From positions 1 through 49,751 of the forward strand of contig NZ_JODY01000041.1 in the NCBI RefSeq assembly GCF_000718015.1: a DNA stretch of 49,751 bases, given 5' to 3'. The DNA is from Streptomyces catenulae (GTDB lineage: Bacteria > Actinomycetota > Actinomycetes > Streptomycetales > Streptomycetaceae). The notes beneath the pieces were generated by a model that saw only the letters and a list, made by a program, of their open reading frames with translations, made no database searches and was not told the origin of the DNA. Each line of letters begins with the position of its first letter. The stretch's first letter is position 1. Positions 34,630 to 42,647 of the stretch are shown one piece after another. The position numbers were made by a program, and so were the translations under genes.

Positions 34630-34678
34630 CTCGCAGGACGGTACGCCCGCCCGCCCCCGCACCACCGCTGGAGAGCCC

Positions 34679-35638
34679 ATGGCACTGCCCGCACCGCTGC
34701 ACGGCGTCGTCCCCCCGGTCTGCACCCCGCTCGATCCGCGCGGCGAGGTCGACACCGCCTCACTCACCCGCCTGGTCCACCACCTTCTCGACGGCGGCGT
34801 CCACGGGCTGTTCGCGCTGGGCTCGACCGGCGAGGTCGCCTATCTGACCGACGACCAGCGCGCCCAGGTCCTCGACACCGTGGTCCGGGCGGCGGGCGGG
34901 CGCGTCCCGGTGCTCGCCGGGGTCATCGACACCACCACGCCCCGCGTCCTCGCGCACGCCACCGCCGCCGCCCGCCTCGGCGCCGACGCCCTCGTCGCCA
35001 CCGCGCCGTTCTACACCCGCACCCACCCCCGCGAGATCGCCGCGCACTTCCGCCGCCTCCGCGCCGCCGTCGACCTGCCGCTCCTCGCGTACGACATCCC
35101 GATGGCCGTCCACACCAAGCTGCCCGCCGCGCTGGTGCGGGAGCTGGCCGAGGACGGCACGCTCGCCGGGCTCAAGGACAGCAGCGGGGACGAGGCCGGG
35201 CTGCGGCGGCTCCTGGTCGCGCTGGGTGGCCGCACCGGGCGCCGCACCGGCCCGGCGCCCGGCTTCTCGGTGCTGACCGGCGCCGAACTCACCGTGGACG
35301 CCGCGCTGCTGGCGGGCGCGGACGGGGTGGTGCCCGGCCTCGGCAACGTCGATCCGGCCGGGTACGTCCGCCTGCACGACGCGGCGCGGGCCGGGGAGTG
35401 GGCGGTGGCCGCCGCCGAACAGGAGCGGCTGGCGGCGCTGTTCGCCATGGTGGACGTCGGCCCGGAGGCCGAGATGGGGCGCAGCTCGTCGGCGCTCGGG
35501 GCGTTCAAGGCGGCGCTGGCGCTGCGCGGCGTCCTCGCGCACGGCACGACCGCGGCGCCCCAACTCCCGCTGGATGAGGCGGCCGTCGCGGAGGTCGGCC
35601 GGTTGCTGGCGGCCGCCGGGCTGCTCCCGCCGCGGTGA
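34679..35638 (+). CDS. DHDPS/N-acetylneuraminate lyase-family aldolase
   Basis: 319 aa, class I aldolase of the dihydrodipicolinate synthase superfamily. GSTGE (48–52) binds the pyruvate carboxylate; Tyr138 (LLAYDIP) and Schiff-base Lys166 (LAGLKDSSGD) are in place. GSTGE is typical of N-acetylneuraminate lyases, but KDSSGD differs from their usual KQT motif, so substrate is assigned mainly from the NanT and sialidase neighbours. If correct, it splits sialic acid to N-acetylmannosamine and pyruvate. The ATG at 34679 has GGAG at correct spacing. The earlier ATG at 34619 lies inside the operator and is rejected. Housekeeping DapA is a less likely identity given this context. Confidence 0.8.
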   Translation: MALPAPLHGVVPPVCTPLDPRGEVDTASLTRLVHHLLDGGVHGLFALGSTGEVAYLTDDQRAQVLDTVVRAAGGRVPVLAGVIDTTTPRVLAHATAAARLGADALVATAPFYTRTHPREIAAHFRRLRAAVDLPLLAYDIPMAVHTKLPAALVRELAEDGTLAGLKDSSGDEAGLRRLLVALGGRTGRRTGPAPGFSVLTGAELTVDAALLAGADGVVPGLGNVDPAGYVRLHDAARAGEWAVAAAEQERLAALFAMVDVGPEAEMGRSSSALGAFKAALALRGVLAHGTTAAPQLPLDEAAVAEVGRLLAAAGLLPPR

Positions 35639-35689
35639 GGCCCGCGCCACTCCCGTAGACCGTGCGCGTCCGGCCCCTTTGGAGGCACC

Positions 35690-37216
35690 GTGCCCACTCC
35701 GCAGCCGCCGCGGGCGGCCGTTCCGTGGTACCGGGAGGTGGGCCGCGCCCGGTGGAAGGCGTTCTTCGCCGCCTGGCTCGGCTATGTCCTCGACGGTTTC
35801 GACTTCGTCCTCATCACCCTCGTACTGACCGAGATCGGCGCGGAGTTCGGCCTGGACACGGTGGCGGCGGCCGGTCTGGTGTCGGGGGCGTTCATCACCC
35901 GGTGGCTGGGCGGCGCGGTGCTCGGCGCGGTCGGGGACCGCTTCGGGCGGCGGACCGCGATGATCGCGTCGATCACGCTGTACGCGGGCGCCACCTTCGC
36001 CTGCGGCTTCGCCTGGGACTACACCAGCCTCTTCACCGCCCGGCTGCTGATCGGCATGGGCATGGCCGGGGAGTACGGCGCGAGCGCGACCTACGTCCTG
36101 GAGAGCTGGCCCGCGCGGTTCCGCGGCCGGGCCGGCGGCTTTCTGATCTCCGGTTTCTCGCTGGGCTCGGTGGCCGCCGCCGAGTGCTACCGCTGGGTCG
36201 TCCCGGCGCTGGGCTGGCGCTGGATGTTCTACCTGGGGCTGGCGCCGCTGGCGGTGGCGCTGTGGGTGCGCCGGTCGCTGCCGGAGACGGCGCAGTGGCG
36301 GGCGGCCGTCGAGGAGCGGGGCGCCGCGCCGAACCCGTTCCGGCCGCTCTTCGCGACGCCGCGGCGGGCGGTGGTGAACGCCGTGGTCGCGGCGGTGGCG
36401 ACGGCGGCGCTGTTCGGGGTGTTCACGCCGGTCGGCGCGGGTGCGGTGGCGGAGCTGGCGGTGGTCGGCGGGGCGGCGCTCGTCGCGCTGGCGGTGCAGT
36501 TGGGCGGCGCCCGCGGCTGGGTGCTGTACCTCGCGCTGAGCGCCACGGTGTTCGCCGCGTTCCTCTACAGCTGGCCGCTGCAGGCGCTGTTGCCGACGTA
36601 TCTGAAGACGGAGCTGCACTACGACGCGGGGCAGGTCACCGACGTCCTGTACTTCGCCGGGTTCGGCACGATGGCGGGCTGCTGGCTGGCGGGGTTCGCC
36701 GGGGACCGGTTCGGGGTGCGGCGGGCGTACGCGTACACGCTGCTGGCGTCGCTGCTGTTCGTCTTCCCGGTGTTCGCGGTCGCGGACCGTCCGGTGCTGC
36801 TGGGGGTGCTGCTCTTCGTGCTCCAGGGGCTGAGCACCGGGGTCTCCGGGCTGCTGCCGCGCTATCTCGGCGGGCACTTCCCGACCGCGGGCCGCGGCGC
36901 CGGGCTGGGGTTCACGTACAACGTGGGGGCGCTGGGCGGGGCGGTGGCGCCGGTGCTGGGGGCGCGGCTGGCCGAGGGCCGGTCGCTGGGCGGGGCGCTG
37001 GCGGGGCTGACGTTCGCGGGGACGCTGCTGGTGGTGGTGCTGGTCGGCGGGGACGTCCCGGGGCGGCTGCACCGGCTGCGGAATCCGGACGCGCCGCGCG
37101 ACCATCTCGCCGCGGCCCCGGACGCCGCCGCGGCCCCGGACGCCGCCGCGGACGGGACGGTGGCCCCCGGGGCGGCGGAGGGGACCGCCCCGGGGGCCGC
37201 ACCCCCTTTCGGGTGA
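35690..37216 (+). CDS. nanT: Sialic acid:proton symporter (NanT-like)
   Basis: 508 aa, 14 predicted helices. Strong similarity to E. coli NanT as I recall it: PWYREVGRARWKAFFAAWLG, LDGFDFVLI, IGMGMAGEYGASATYV, GFLISGF, FLYSWPLQALLPTYLKTEL, GLGFTYNVGALGGAVAP. The E. coli protein shares the unusual extra helices in the central loop. The GTG at 35690 follows GGAGG with five bases spacing; it is 51 bp after the aldolase stop and co-transcribed with it. The C-terminal 45 residues are low-complexity (PDAAAAPDAAADG, from an 18-bp direct repeat). A 14-bp perfect hairpin lies within the last codons. Confidence 0.9.
   Translation: MPTPQPPRAAVPWYREVGRARWKAFFAAWLGYVLDGFDFVLITLVLTEIGAEFGLDTVAAAGLVSGAFITRWLGGAVLGAVGDRFGRRTAMIASITLYAGATFACGFAWDYTSLFTARLLIGMGMAGEYGASATYVLESWPARFRGRAGGFLISGFSLGSVAAAECYRWVVPALGWRWMFYLGLAPLAVALWVRRSLPETAQWRAAVEERGAAPNPFRPLFATPRRAVVNAVVAAVATAALFGVFTPVGAGAVAELAVVGGAALVALAVQLGGARGWVLYLALSATVFAAFLYSWPLQALLPTYLKTELHYDAGQVTDVLYFAGFGTMAGCWLAGFAGDRFGVRRAYAYTLLASLLFVFPVFAVADRPVLLGVLLFVLQGLSTGVSGLLPRYLGGHFPTAGRGAGLGFTYNVGALGGAVAPVLGARLAEGRSLGGALAGLTFAGTLLVVVLVGGDVPGRLHRLRNPDAPRDHLAAAPDAAAAPDAAADGTVAPGAAEGTAPGAAPPFG
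37162..37198 (+). terminator. Hairpin inside the 3' end of nanT
   Basis: Perfect 14-bp stem: GGCCCCCGGGGCGG (37162–37175) pairs with CCGCCCCGGGGGCC (37185–37198) around nine bases. The nanT stop codon (37214–37216) is 15 bp beyond the stem, so the terminator is translated. Confidence 0.65.
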
Positions 37217-37268
37217 AGTGCGGTCGGGGCGGCCCGGGACGGCGGGGGCTGGGCGAGGATGCCGGGCC

Positions 37269-37892
37269 ATGGATGCCGTGAGAGTCGCGTTGCTGCGGGA
37301 TGTGCTGGCCGGGACGGAGTGGCTGCGGGCCACCCGCCGCTTCGGTGGGGCGCTGCGTTCGTCGGTCACCCCGCACGGCGGGCTGCTGCTGGTGGGCGGC
37401 GAGGCGTACGAACCGTGGCATCTGGCCGCGCATCTGGACGACGAGGCGGCCTGGTCGGGGCTGCCGGAGCTGTCGCCGACGCTGGTACGCCACCGGGTGC
37501 CCGCCGGGAGCCCGGCGCATCTGGCGGTCTCCACGGAGCGGCTGGCGGCGGCCGGGCGCGGGGACACGCTGCTGGTCGTCTCGCCGTGGGCGCCGGGTGC
37601 CGGGCTGCTGGAGCGGGTGGACGACGCCCGGCGCAGCGGCGCCACGGTGCTGGCGCTGGACGGCGGGGACGCCGAGCTGCATGCGCTGGCGCATGAGGCG
37701 CTGGCGGCGCCGCCGTCGCCGGACGCGGGCGGTCCGGACGCCGCGCCGCTGGATCTGGAGACGGTGCAGCACCTGGTCAGCGCCGCCGCCGGGGAGAACT
37801 GCGGGCCCGCGCCGCGCGGTGGCCGCCGGTTCCGCGACCGGCTCTCCCGGCTGGCCGACGCGCTGACGTCCCCGCCGCCGCCCCGGTGGTGA
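37269..37892 (+). CDS. Hypothetical protein
   Basis: 207 aa, no family recognised with certainty. Soluble; an N-terminal helical segment (VALLRDVLAGTEWLRATRRFGGAL) and alternating strands and helices in the middle (DTLLVVSPWAPGAGLLERVDDARRSGATVLAL). The latter recalls the nucleotide- or sugar-phosphate-binding fold of SIS domains, but no Ser/Thr-rich phosphate motif is present. A C-terminal Arg/Pro tail follows. The ATG at 37269 is 52 bp after nanT and could be in the same transcript if the hairpin leaks. Its stop is 22 bp from that of the convergent lipoprotein gene. Confidence 0.65.
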   Translation: MDAVRVALLRDVLAGTEWLRATRRFGGALRSSVTPHGGLLLVGGEAYEPWHLAAHLDDEAAWSGLPELSPTLVRHRVPAGSPAHLAVSTERLAAAGRGDTLLVVSPWAPGAGLLERVDDARRSGATVLALDGGDAELHALAHEALAAPPSPDAGGPDAAPLDLETVQHLVSAAAGENCGPAPRGGRRFRDRLSRLADALTSPPPPRW

Positions 37893-37914
37893 CGGGCGCC
37901 GGGCCGGGCGGTCG

Positions 37915-38991
37915 TCAGTCGATGCCGAGTGCGGTGCAGTCGGCCTTGAGGTCCTTGGTGCAGATGAGATCGGCGCGGACCGCACCGTCGCGGACCACGG
38001 TGTCCGCCATGTTTTTCCGGGTGACGATCCGGGCGCTGAAGAGCTTGGCGGGAATATGCGAATGGCTCTTGTTGGCGACGCTCACCGGGGTCAGGTAACC
38101 GATGCTCTTTCCCCGGAGCAGATCGACCGCGATTTCCCCGGCGGTTTGCGCCTCGGGTCTGACTTCCTTGTAGACGGTGAAGGTCTGCGTACCCTTCACC
38201 AGCCTTTGCAGCGCGGTGAGTTCGGCGTCCTGACCGCCGATCGGAAGATGTGCGCCGGACTTCTCCAACACCTCGGCGGCGGCGCCCGCCATTCCGTCGT
38301 TGGCGGCGTAGACCGCGTCGAATCCGTTCGGTCCGAGAGTGTTCACCGCTTCGGTGATCTTCTTCCGGGCGAGCGGTACGGACCAGCCGGGGATGTCCTT
38401 CTCGTAGACGATCCGGCCGACCTTGTGGTCGAGGACGGCGTGGGCGCCCTTCTTGAAGGAGAGGGCGTTGGGGTCGGAGGGCGAGCCGTTCAGCATCAGC
38501 ACCCGGGCGGTGGCGGCGCCCGTCCCGAGGGCGGTGACCAGCCCTTCCGCCTGCAGTTTGCCGATCTTCTCGTTGTCGTAGGAGACATGGGCGGCGACCG
38601 CGCCCTCGGCGAGCCGGTCGTAGGCGACGACCTTGACGCCCTTCTTCGCGGCGGCGTCCACCCATGGACCGGCGGCGCGGGAGTCGACCGCGTCGAGGAC
38701 GATGACGCGGACGCCGCCGTCCACCATCTCCTCGAACTGGCGCCGCTGCGTCTCCACATCGCCCGCGGCATTGCGGTATTCGAGCTTGCACTCCAGGCAG
38801 CGCGAGGCGACCTTCGAGGCCATGATGCGGCGGTCGAAGTCGTCGTAACGCTCGGCTTTGTCGGGCAGCAGCAATCCGATGGAACTGTCGTCGTTCCGTG
38901 TCTTCGGCTGTTCACTTCCGCAGGCGACCAGTGGCAGGGCCAGGGAGAGTGTCAATGCGCCGAGGATAAATCTGCGCGCCGGTACATACAT
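37915..38991 (-). CDS. Orphan sugar-binding lipoprotein (XylF/RbsB-like)
   Basis: 358 aa. Signal peptide with lipobox LVAC (Cys24). Periplasmic-binding-protein type 1 fold: SIGLLLPDKAERYDDFDRRIM, VDGGVRVIVLDAVDSRAAGPWVDAAAKKGVKVVAYDR, HVSYDNEKIGKLQAEGL, and NGFDAVYAANDGMAGAAAEVLEKSG are the hallmarks of xylose/ribose-type receptors. No ABC ATPase or permease gene adjoins. Four cysteines in the mature protein (SRCLECKLEY and LICTKDLKADC) look like two disulfides. It may serve a transporter elsewhere or act as a sensor. Base composition is a little less GC-rich than its neighbours. Confidence 0.88.
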   Translation of the reverse strand: MYVPARRFILGALTLSLALPLVACGSEQPKTRNDDSSIGLLLPDKAERYDDFDRRIMASKVASRCLECKLEYRNAAGDVETQRRQFEEMVDGGVRVIVLDAVDSRAAGPWVDAAAKKGVKVVAYDRLAEGAVAAHVSYDNEKIGKLQAEGLVTALGTGAATARVLMLNGSPSDPNALSFKKGAHAVLDHKVGRIVYEKDIPGWSVPLARKKITEAVNTLGPNGFDAVYAANDGMAGAAAEVLEKSGAHLPIGGQDAELTALQRLVKGTQTFTVYKEVRPEAQTAGEIAVDLLRGKSIGYLTPVSVANKSHSHIPAKLFSARIVTRKNMADTVVRDGAVRADLICTKDLKADCTALGID

Positions 38992-39171
38992 TTCGAAATC
39001 TCCCCCGTGGGCCGCTCGGAACGGCTGAAGTGAACGCCACTACCAGCCGTAACGTCAAGAATCGGGAGAGTAACGATATGAAATCGGAGGTAAGGCGGGG
39101 AGGGCGCCGGAACGCCCTTCTTCGTCAGGACTTCGCCGCCCGCCGCCGGAGTGTCCGGCGCGACCGGCCCG

Positions 39172-39402
39172 TCAGGACTCCGGGTCGCCCTTCCTGCCGC
39201 TGTCGTGCCAGCGGGGGTCGGTCTCCCACTCCAGGTTGCGTTCGCGGGCCGTCTCCATGGCGTGCGCCGCCTCCTCACGGGTGGCGTACGGCCCGAAACG
39301 GTCGGCGGCCCGGCATTCGGGGCCCTCCTCGACCTTCTGGTGCCGCAGGCAGTAGAACCACTCTCCGGGCCTGCCCTCGGTCCGCCTCTTGAACAGCGCC
39401 AT
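39172..39402 (-). CDS. Small conserved protein, SPOR-like
   Basis: 76 aa. The start ATG at 39402 has a perfect AGGAGG six bases upstream. The sequence [14 protein letters not shown] … [21 protein letters not shown] has the GPY-x-T-x-x-x-A pattern of SPOR-like short domains, and two Cys residues. Streptomyces genomes carry a homologue next to map. Divergent from map with 67 bp between start codons. Biochemical role unknown. Confidence 0.75.
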   Translation of the reverse strand: MALFKRRTEGRPGEWFYCLRHQKVEEGPECRAADRFGPYATREEAAHAMETARERNLEWETDPRWHDSGRKGDPES

Positions 39403-39456
39403 AGCCGCCTCCTGTGGTCCGTTTCCGTGCCGCCATCCTGCCCGATGGCCCGCCGA

Positions 39457-39462
39457 TACACT
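39457..39462 (+). promoter_or_regulatory. Possible -10 element for a leaderless map transcript
   Basis: TACACT at 39457–39462 ends seven bases before the map ATG at 39470, and no ribosome-binding sequence lies between. This fits transcription from the A of the ATG. No clear -35 box. Confidence 0.3.
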
Positions 39463-39469
39463 CGCTGGC

Positions 39470-40327
39470 ATGTCTGGCCAGTCGCTTCTTGCCCCGGGGA
39501 AGATCTCCCCCACCCGCCCCGTCCCCGCCTCGATCCCGCGGCCCGAGTACGTCGGGAAGGCCGCGCCCACGCCGTACAGCGGTCCCGAGGTGCAGGACGC
39601 CGAAACGATCGAGCGGATGCGGATCGCCGGCCGGATCGCCGCACAGGCGATGGAGGAGGCCGCCAAGCTGATCGCCCCCGGTGTCACCACCGACGAACTC
39701 GACCGGGTGGCCCATGAGTTCATGTGCGACCACGGCGCCTACCCGTCCACGCTCGGCTACCGCGGCTTCCCCAAGTCGCTCTGCTCCTCGCTCAACGAGG
39801 TCATCTGCCACGGCATCCCCGACTCGACCGTTCTGCAGGACGGCGACATCGTCAACCTCGACGTGACCGCGTTCATCAACGGCGTGCACGGCGACAACAA
39901 CGCCACCTATCTGTGCGGCGAGGTCGACGAGGAGTCGAAGCTGCTGGTGGAGCGGACGCGGGAGGCGCTCAACCGCGCGATCAAGGCGGTGAAGCCGGGT
40001 CGGCAGATCAACATCATCGGCCGGGTCATCGAGTCGTACGCCAAGCGGTTCGGCTACGGCGTCGTGCGGGACTTCACCGGGCACGGCATCAACACGTCCT
40101 TCCACTCCGGTCTGATCGTTCCGCACTACGACAGCCCGCACCACACGACGGACATCGTGCCCGGCATGACGTTCACCATCGAGCCGATGCTGACGCTGGG
40201 CTCGTACGAGTACGACATGTGGGAGGACGGCTGGACGGTCGTGACGAAGGACCGCAGGCGGACCGCGCAGTTCGAGCACACGCTGGTGGTCACGGACAGC
40301 GGCGCGGAGATTCTGACGCTGCCCTGA
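39470..40327 (+). CDS. map: Methionine aminopeptidase, type I
   Basis: 285 aa. Removes the initiator methionine from nascent proteins. Metal ligands are all present: Asp131, Asp142, His205, Glu238, Glu269, with His114 in the substrate pocket ([12 protein letters not shown]). GHGIN and TIEPMLTLG are further signatures. An N-terminal extension of about 40 residues ([14 protein letters not shown]) with a Pro-rich motif is typical of the actinobacterial MetAP1c form. Start at ATG 39470, probably leaderless. Confidence 0.96.
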   Translation: MSGQSLLAPGKISPTRPVPASIPRPEYVGKAAPTPYSGPEVQDAETIERMRIAGRIAAQAMEEAAKLIAPGVTTDELDRVAHEFMCDHGAYPSTLGYRGFPKSLCSSLNEVICHGIPDSTVLQDGDIVNLDVTAFINGVHGDNNATYLCGEVDEESKLLVERTREALNRAIKAVKPGRQINIIGRVIESYAKRFGYGVVRDFTGHGINTSFHSGLIVPHYDSPHHTTDIVPGMTFTIEPMLTLGSYEYDMWEDGWTVVTKDRRRTAQFEHTLVVTDSGAEILTLP

Positions 40328-40392
40328 CCGGATGCCGTGCGGTGCAGTGTCGTCACGCACCGAATGTTTACCGACAGATCGTCGGGAACGGG

Positions 40393-40434
40393 TTGACCCG
40401 GGCCGCCGCCACGGGTCTACTAAGGGTTACCTAA
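40393..40434 (+). promoter_or_regulatory. Heme oxygenase promoter with iron box
   Basis: TTGACC at 40393–40398 and TCTACT at 40416–40421 form a -35/-10 pair with 17-bp spacing. Overlapping the -10 is TCTACTAAGGGTTACCTAA (40416–40434), whose right half (AGGGTTACCTAA) matches the DmdR/IdeR consensus TTAGGTTAGGCTAACCTAA; 13 of 19 positions agree overall. Suggests repression by iron. Confidence 0.55.
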
Positions 40435-40458
40435 GTACCCCGTTCCCGGAGGTCAGCT

Positions 40459-41136
40459 TTGGACATGCGCAGCACGGCCTCGCCCGCGCCCGCCCCCTTC
40501 TCCACCCAGCTGCGCACCGCCTCGCGCCCGCAGCACGACGCCACCTCGGGTGATTCGTTCCTGGCCGACCTCATCGGCGCCCGGCTCGGTGTGACCGCCT
40601 TCCGCGGCTACACCGAGCAGCTGTGGTTCGTCTACGACGCCCTGGAGGAGGAGGCGGGGCGGCTGGCGCGGGATCCGGTCGCCGGTCCGTTCGTCCGCCC
40701 CGAGCTGACCCGCGCGCCGGAGCTGGCCCGCGATCTCGCCCACTTCCACGGCCCGTCCTGGCGCTCGCGGGTGGCGCCGCTGCCGGAGACGGTGGCGTAC
40801 ACCGACCGCATCCGGCACTGTGCGCGCCACTGGCCGGGCGGCTATGTGGCGCACCACTACACCCGCTATCTCGGTGACCTCTCGGGCGGCCAGGTGCTGC
40901 GCGCCACCGCCGAGAAGGAGTGGGGGTTCGCGCCCAAGGGTGACGGGGTGCGGTTCTACGTCTTCGAGGGGATCGCCAACCCCGCCGCCTTCAAGCGGGA
41001 GTACCGCGCGCTGCTGGACGCGGTCCGGGCGGACGATCTGGAGCGGCAGCGGATCATCGACGAGTGCCGGCGGGCCTTCGCGCTGAACGACGCGGTGTTC
41101 CGCGCGCTGAGCGAGCGGTTCCCGCTGAGCGCATAG
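40459..41136 (+). CDS. hmuO: Heme oxygenase (biliverdin-producing, HmuO type)
   Basis: 225 aa. Cleaves heme to biliverdin, CO and iron. Proximal heme His is His26 (LRTASRPQHDATS), and the distal helix is YLGDLSGGQVL with the flexible GDLSGGQ motif. The TTG at 40459 lies six bases after GGAGG; the ATG at 40465 would be 12 bases away, so TTG is the probable start. A promoter with an iron box precedes it, fitting use of heme as an iron source. Biliverdin may also be reduced to bilin pigments. Followed by a strong bidirectional terminator. Confidence 0.92.
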   Translation: MDMRSTASPAPAPFSTQLRTASRPQHDATSGDSFLADLIGARLGVTAFRGYTEQLWFVYDALEEEAGRLARDPVAGPFVRPELTRAPELARDLAHFHGPSWRSRVAPLPETVAYTDRIRHCARHWPGGYVAHHYTRYLGDLSGGQVLRATAEKEWGFAPKGDGVRFYVFEGIANPAAFKREYRALLDAVRADDLERQRIIDECRRAFALNDAVFRALSERFPLSA

Positions 41137-41144
41137 CGGCGGTG

Positions 41145-41177
41145 GCCGGGGCGGGGTGCGGTGCGCCCCGCCCCGGC
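41145..41177. terminator. Bidirectional terminator between heme oxygenase and PhzF genes
   Basis: GCCGGGGCGGGG (41145–41156) pairs perfectly with CCCCGCCCCGGC (41166–41177) around nine bases, between convergent stop codons at 41136 and 41182. Confidence 0.75.
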
Positions 41178-41181
41178 GCCG

Positions 41182-41841
41182 TCAGGCCCGTCGTACCCGG
41201 CCGCCGATCTCGACGGTGCCGTCCGGTCCGGGCCGGGTCAGGATGCGGGAGGCGGTGCCCTGGTGGATCTCCAGGGGGCGGCCGAGTCGGTCGGCGAGGA
41301 GGAGGGCGGCGGCGCCGGTCGCCTCGTCCTCGGTGATGCCGTCGCCGCGGCGGGGGAAGCCGCGGGCGCGGACGGTTCCGGCGGTCTCGTCCCGCCAGGC
41401 CCAGGCGTAGAGCCAGCCCTCGCCGGGCGGCGGTGCGGGCAGCGCGTCGACCTCGGCGGGCGAGGCGTACCGCGCGCAGCGGCGTTCGGTGACCCAGGCG
41501 GCGCGGCCGCGTACCCAGACCGTGTCACCCTCGTGGATGACGGCCACCTCTCCGGCCGGTGGGCGGAGCACGGCGGGCGGGCGGCCGAGGTCGCGCAGCA
41601 GCCAGGCGAGGCCGACGAGGGGGTGCCCGGCGAAGGGGAGGCGGACGGAGGGGGTGTGGATGTCGACGGTGGCGCGGTCCGGGTCGTCGAGGAACACCGT
41701 TTCGCTGTAGCCGAGTTCGGCGGCGAGGGCGGCGCGTGCGGCGGGGTCCGGCAGGGCGGCGCCGTCGCGGACGACGCCGAGCGGATTGCCGCCCGCGCCG
41801 TCGTCGCCGCAGAACACCCGGAGCACTTCGATGTCGGTCAT
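41182..41841 (-). CDS. PhzF-family isomerase/epimerase-like protein, short form
   Basis: 219 aa from the ATG at 41841. Two-fold diaminopimelate-epimerase-like fold: GGNPLGVV opens it, catalytic Glu47 in LGYSETVFL, LPFAGHPLVGLAWLL, and in the second half EDEATGAAALLLAD with GRPLEIHQGTASRIL. Most PhzF proteins have 260–300 residues, so this one is short. Related proteins isomerise small cyclic or conjugated compounds; the substrate is unknown. It faces a secreted-protein gene across a region with a CRP-like palindrome. Confidence 0.82.
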   Translation of the reverse strand: MTDIEVLRVFCGDDGAGGNPLGVVRDGAALPDPAARAALAAELGYSETVFLDDPDRATVDIHTPSVRLPFAGHPLVGLAWLLRDLGRPPAVLRPPAGEVAVIHEGDTVWVRGRAAWVTERRCARYASPAEVDALPAPPPGEGWLYAWAWRDETAGTVRARGFPRRGDGITEDEATGAAALLLADRLGRPLEIHQGTASRILTRPGPDGTVEIGGRVRRA

Positions 41842-41880
41842 CGGCCCATTCTGGGGACCGTGCGACACCCTCGACGGAGG

Positions 41881-41896
41881 TGTGACGCAGGTCACA
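41881..41896. promoter_or_regulatory. CRP-like palindrome TGTGAC-n4-GTCACA
   Basis: TGTGACGCAGGTCACA: perfect six-base arms, identical in form to the TGTGA-n6-TCACA target of CRP-type regulators, including Streptomyces Crp. It sits 40 bp before the PhzF start and 92 bp before the secreted-protein start, in the divergent promoter region. Confidence 0.55.
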
Positions 41897-41988
41897 TCTG
41901 TCGGTGTCATACGGGGCGGTGCCCGGATCCGTGTGCAGGGGGACGGGGTCACAACGGGGCCCCGCACCACGGGGAAAGGATGCACACG

Positions 41989-42300
41989 ATGCGTAACAGG
42001 CGAATCCTCGGCGGCGCGTTCGCGACCGTCGCGCTGACGGTGGCCGCGCTGGGCGCGACGCAGACCGGCGCCAGCGCCGCGACCGCCACCGAGGCGAAGG
42101 CCGCCGCTCCGGCCGCCCACGCCGCCCCGCAGTACAAGCCGATGGACGGCCCGCCCGGAACCGTCTGGACGGGTAAGAAGTTCTGGACGCTCAGCGGCTG
42201 CCAGGAGGCCGGTACGGACCTGGTCTCCAGCGGCAAGTGGGCGGACCCGTTCTGCGACGGCTCCGGCCTCATGTACGACCTGTGGGCGCGCCCGCTGTGA
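41989..42300 (+). CDS. Small secreted two-cysteine protein
   Basis: 103 aa; the ATG at 41989 is eight bases after AAGGA, though an in-frame ATG at 41980 is possible. A Sec signal peptide (RNRRILGGAFATVALTVAALGA, cleavage likely after ASA near residue 29) leaves a mature protein of about 74 residues. After an Ala-rich linker it has GPPGTVWTGKKFWTLSGCQEAG … WADPFCDGSGLMYDLWARPL, with exactly two cysteines, probably one disulfide, and several Trp. No family recognised. Followed by two hairpins. Confidence 0.75.
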   Translation: MRNRRILGGAFATVALTVAALGATQTGASAATATEAKAAAPAAHAAPQYKPMDGPPGTVWTGKKFWTLSGCQEAGTDLVSSGKWADPFCDGSGLMYDLWARPL

Positions 42301-42335
42301 CGGGCACCGGGGCCGGATGACGCTCCGGACCCGAC

Positions 42336-42442
42336 GCGCACCGTCCCGTCCCGCACGCAGCCGCGGCCACGTGGGGCGGACGGTGCGCCTCGACACCGCA
42401 AGGGAGCCGGGCGGTCACCTCGACGAGGGGTGGCCGCCCGGC
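42336..42442 (+). terminator. Tandem hairpins after the secreted-protein gene
   Basis: First: GCGCACCGTCC (42336–42346) pairs with GGACGGTGCGC (42378–42388). Second and stronger: GCCGGGCGGTCACC (42406–42419) with GGTGGCCGCCCGGC (42429–42442), 13 of 14 pairs plus one G:T. They start 36 bp after the stop codon at 42300. Confidence 0.65.
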
Positions 42443-42647
42443 CGCGCTGTGTACCGGGAGCCGCGGGCGGGCGGTGGCCGAAAGAGGCGGCCCGGAGGCG
42501 CCCGGCCGGACGGCGGGAGGTCACAGCCACCCCGGCACCACGCCCCTTACTTGGCGTTTTGATGACTTTTCCGTGACGTAATTCCGGCCGTTCCGTCATC
42601 GGGCCGTGTCCCATGAGAGCCGGATCACGGGCTTACGGGGGCTTCTT

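Noticed and set aside
34619..34679. Earlier ATG for the aldolase at 34619
   Set aside because: It lies inside the palindromic operator and has no ribosome-binding site; the ATG at 34679 follows GGAG.
34679..35638. Housekeeping dihydrodipicolinate synthase (dapA)
   Set aside because: GSTGE motif, operon with NanT and a palindrome shared with the sialidase promoter favour a sugar-acid aldolase; not excluded by sequence alone.
34760..38791. 1343-codon open frame on the minus strand
   Set aside because: Runs antisense through the aldolase, nanT and 37269–37892 genes and out of frame through the lipoprotein gene; Arg/Pro/Ala-rich, no motif.
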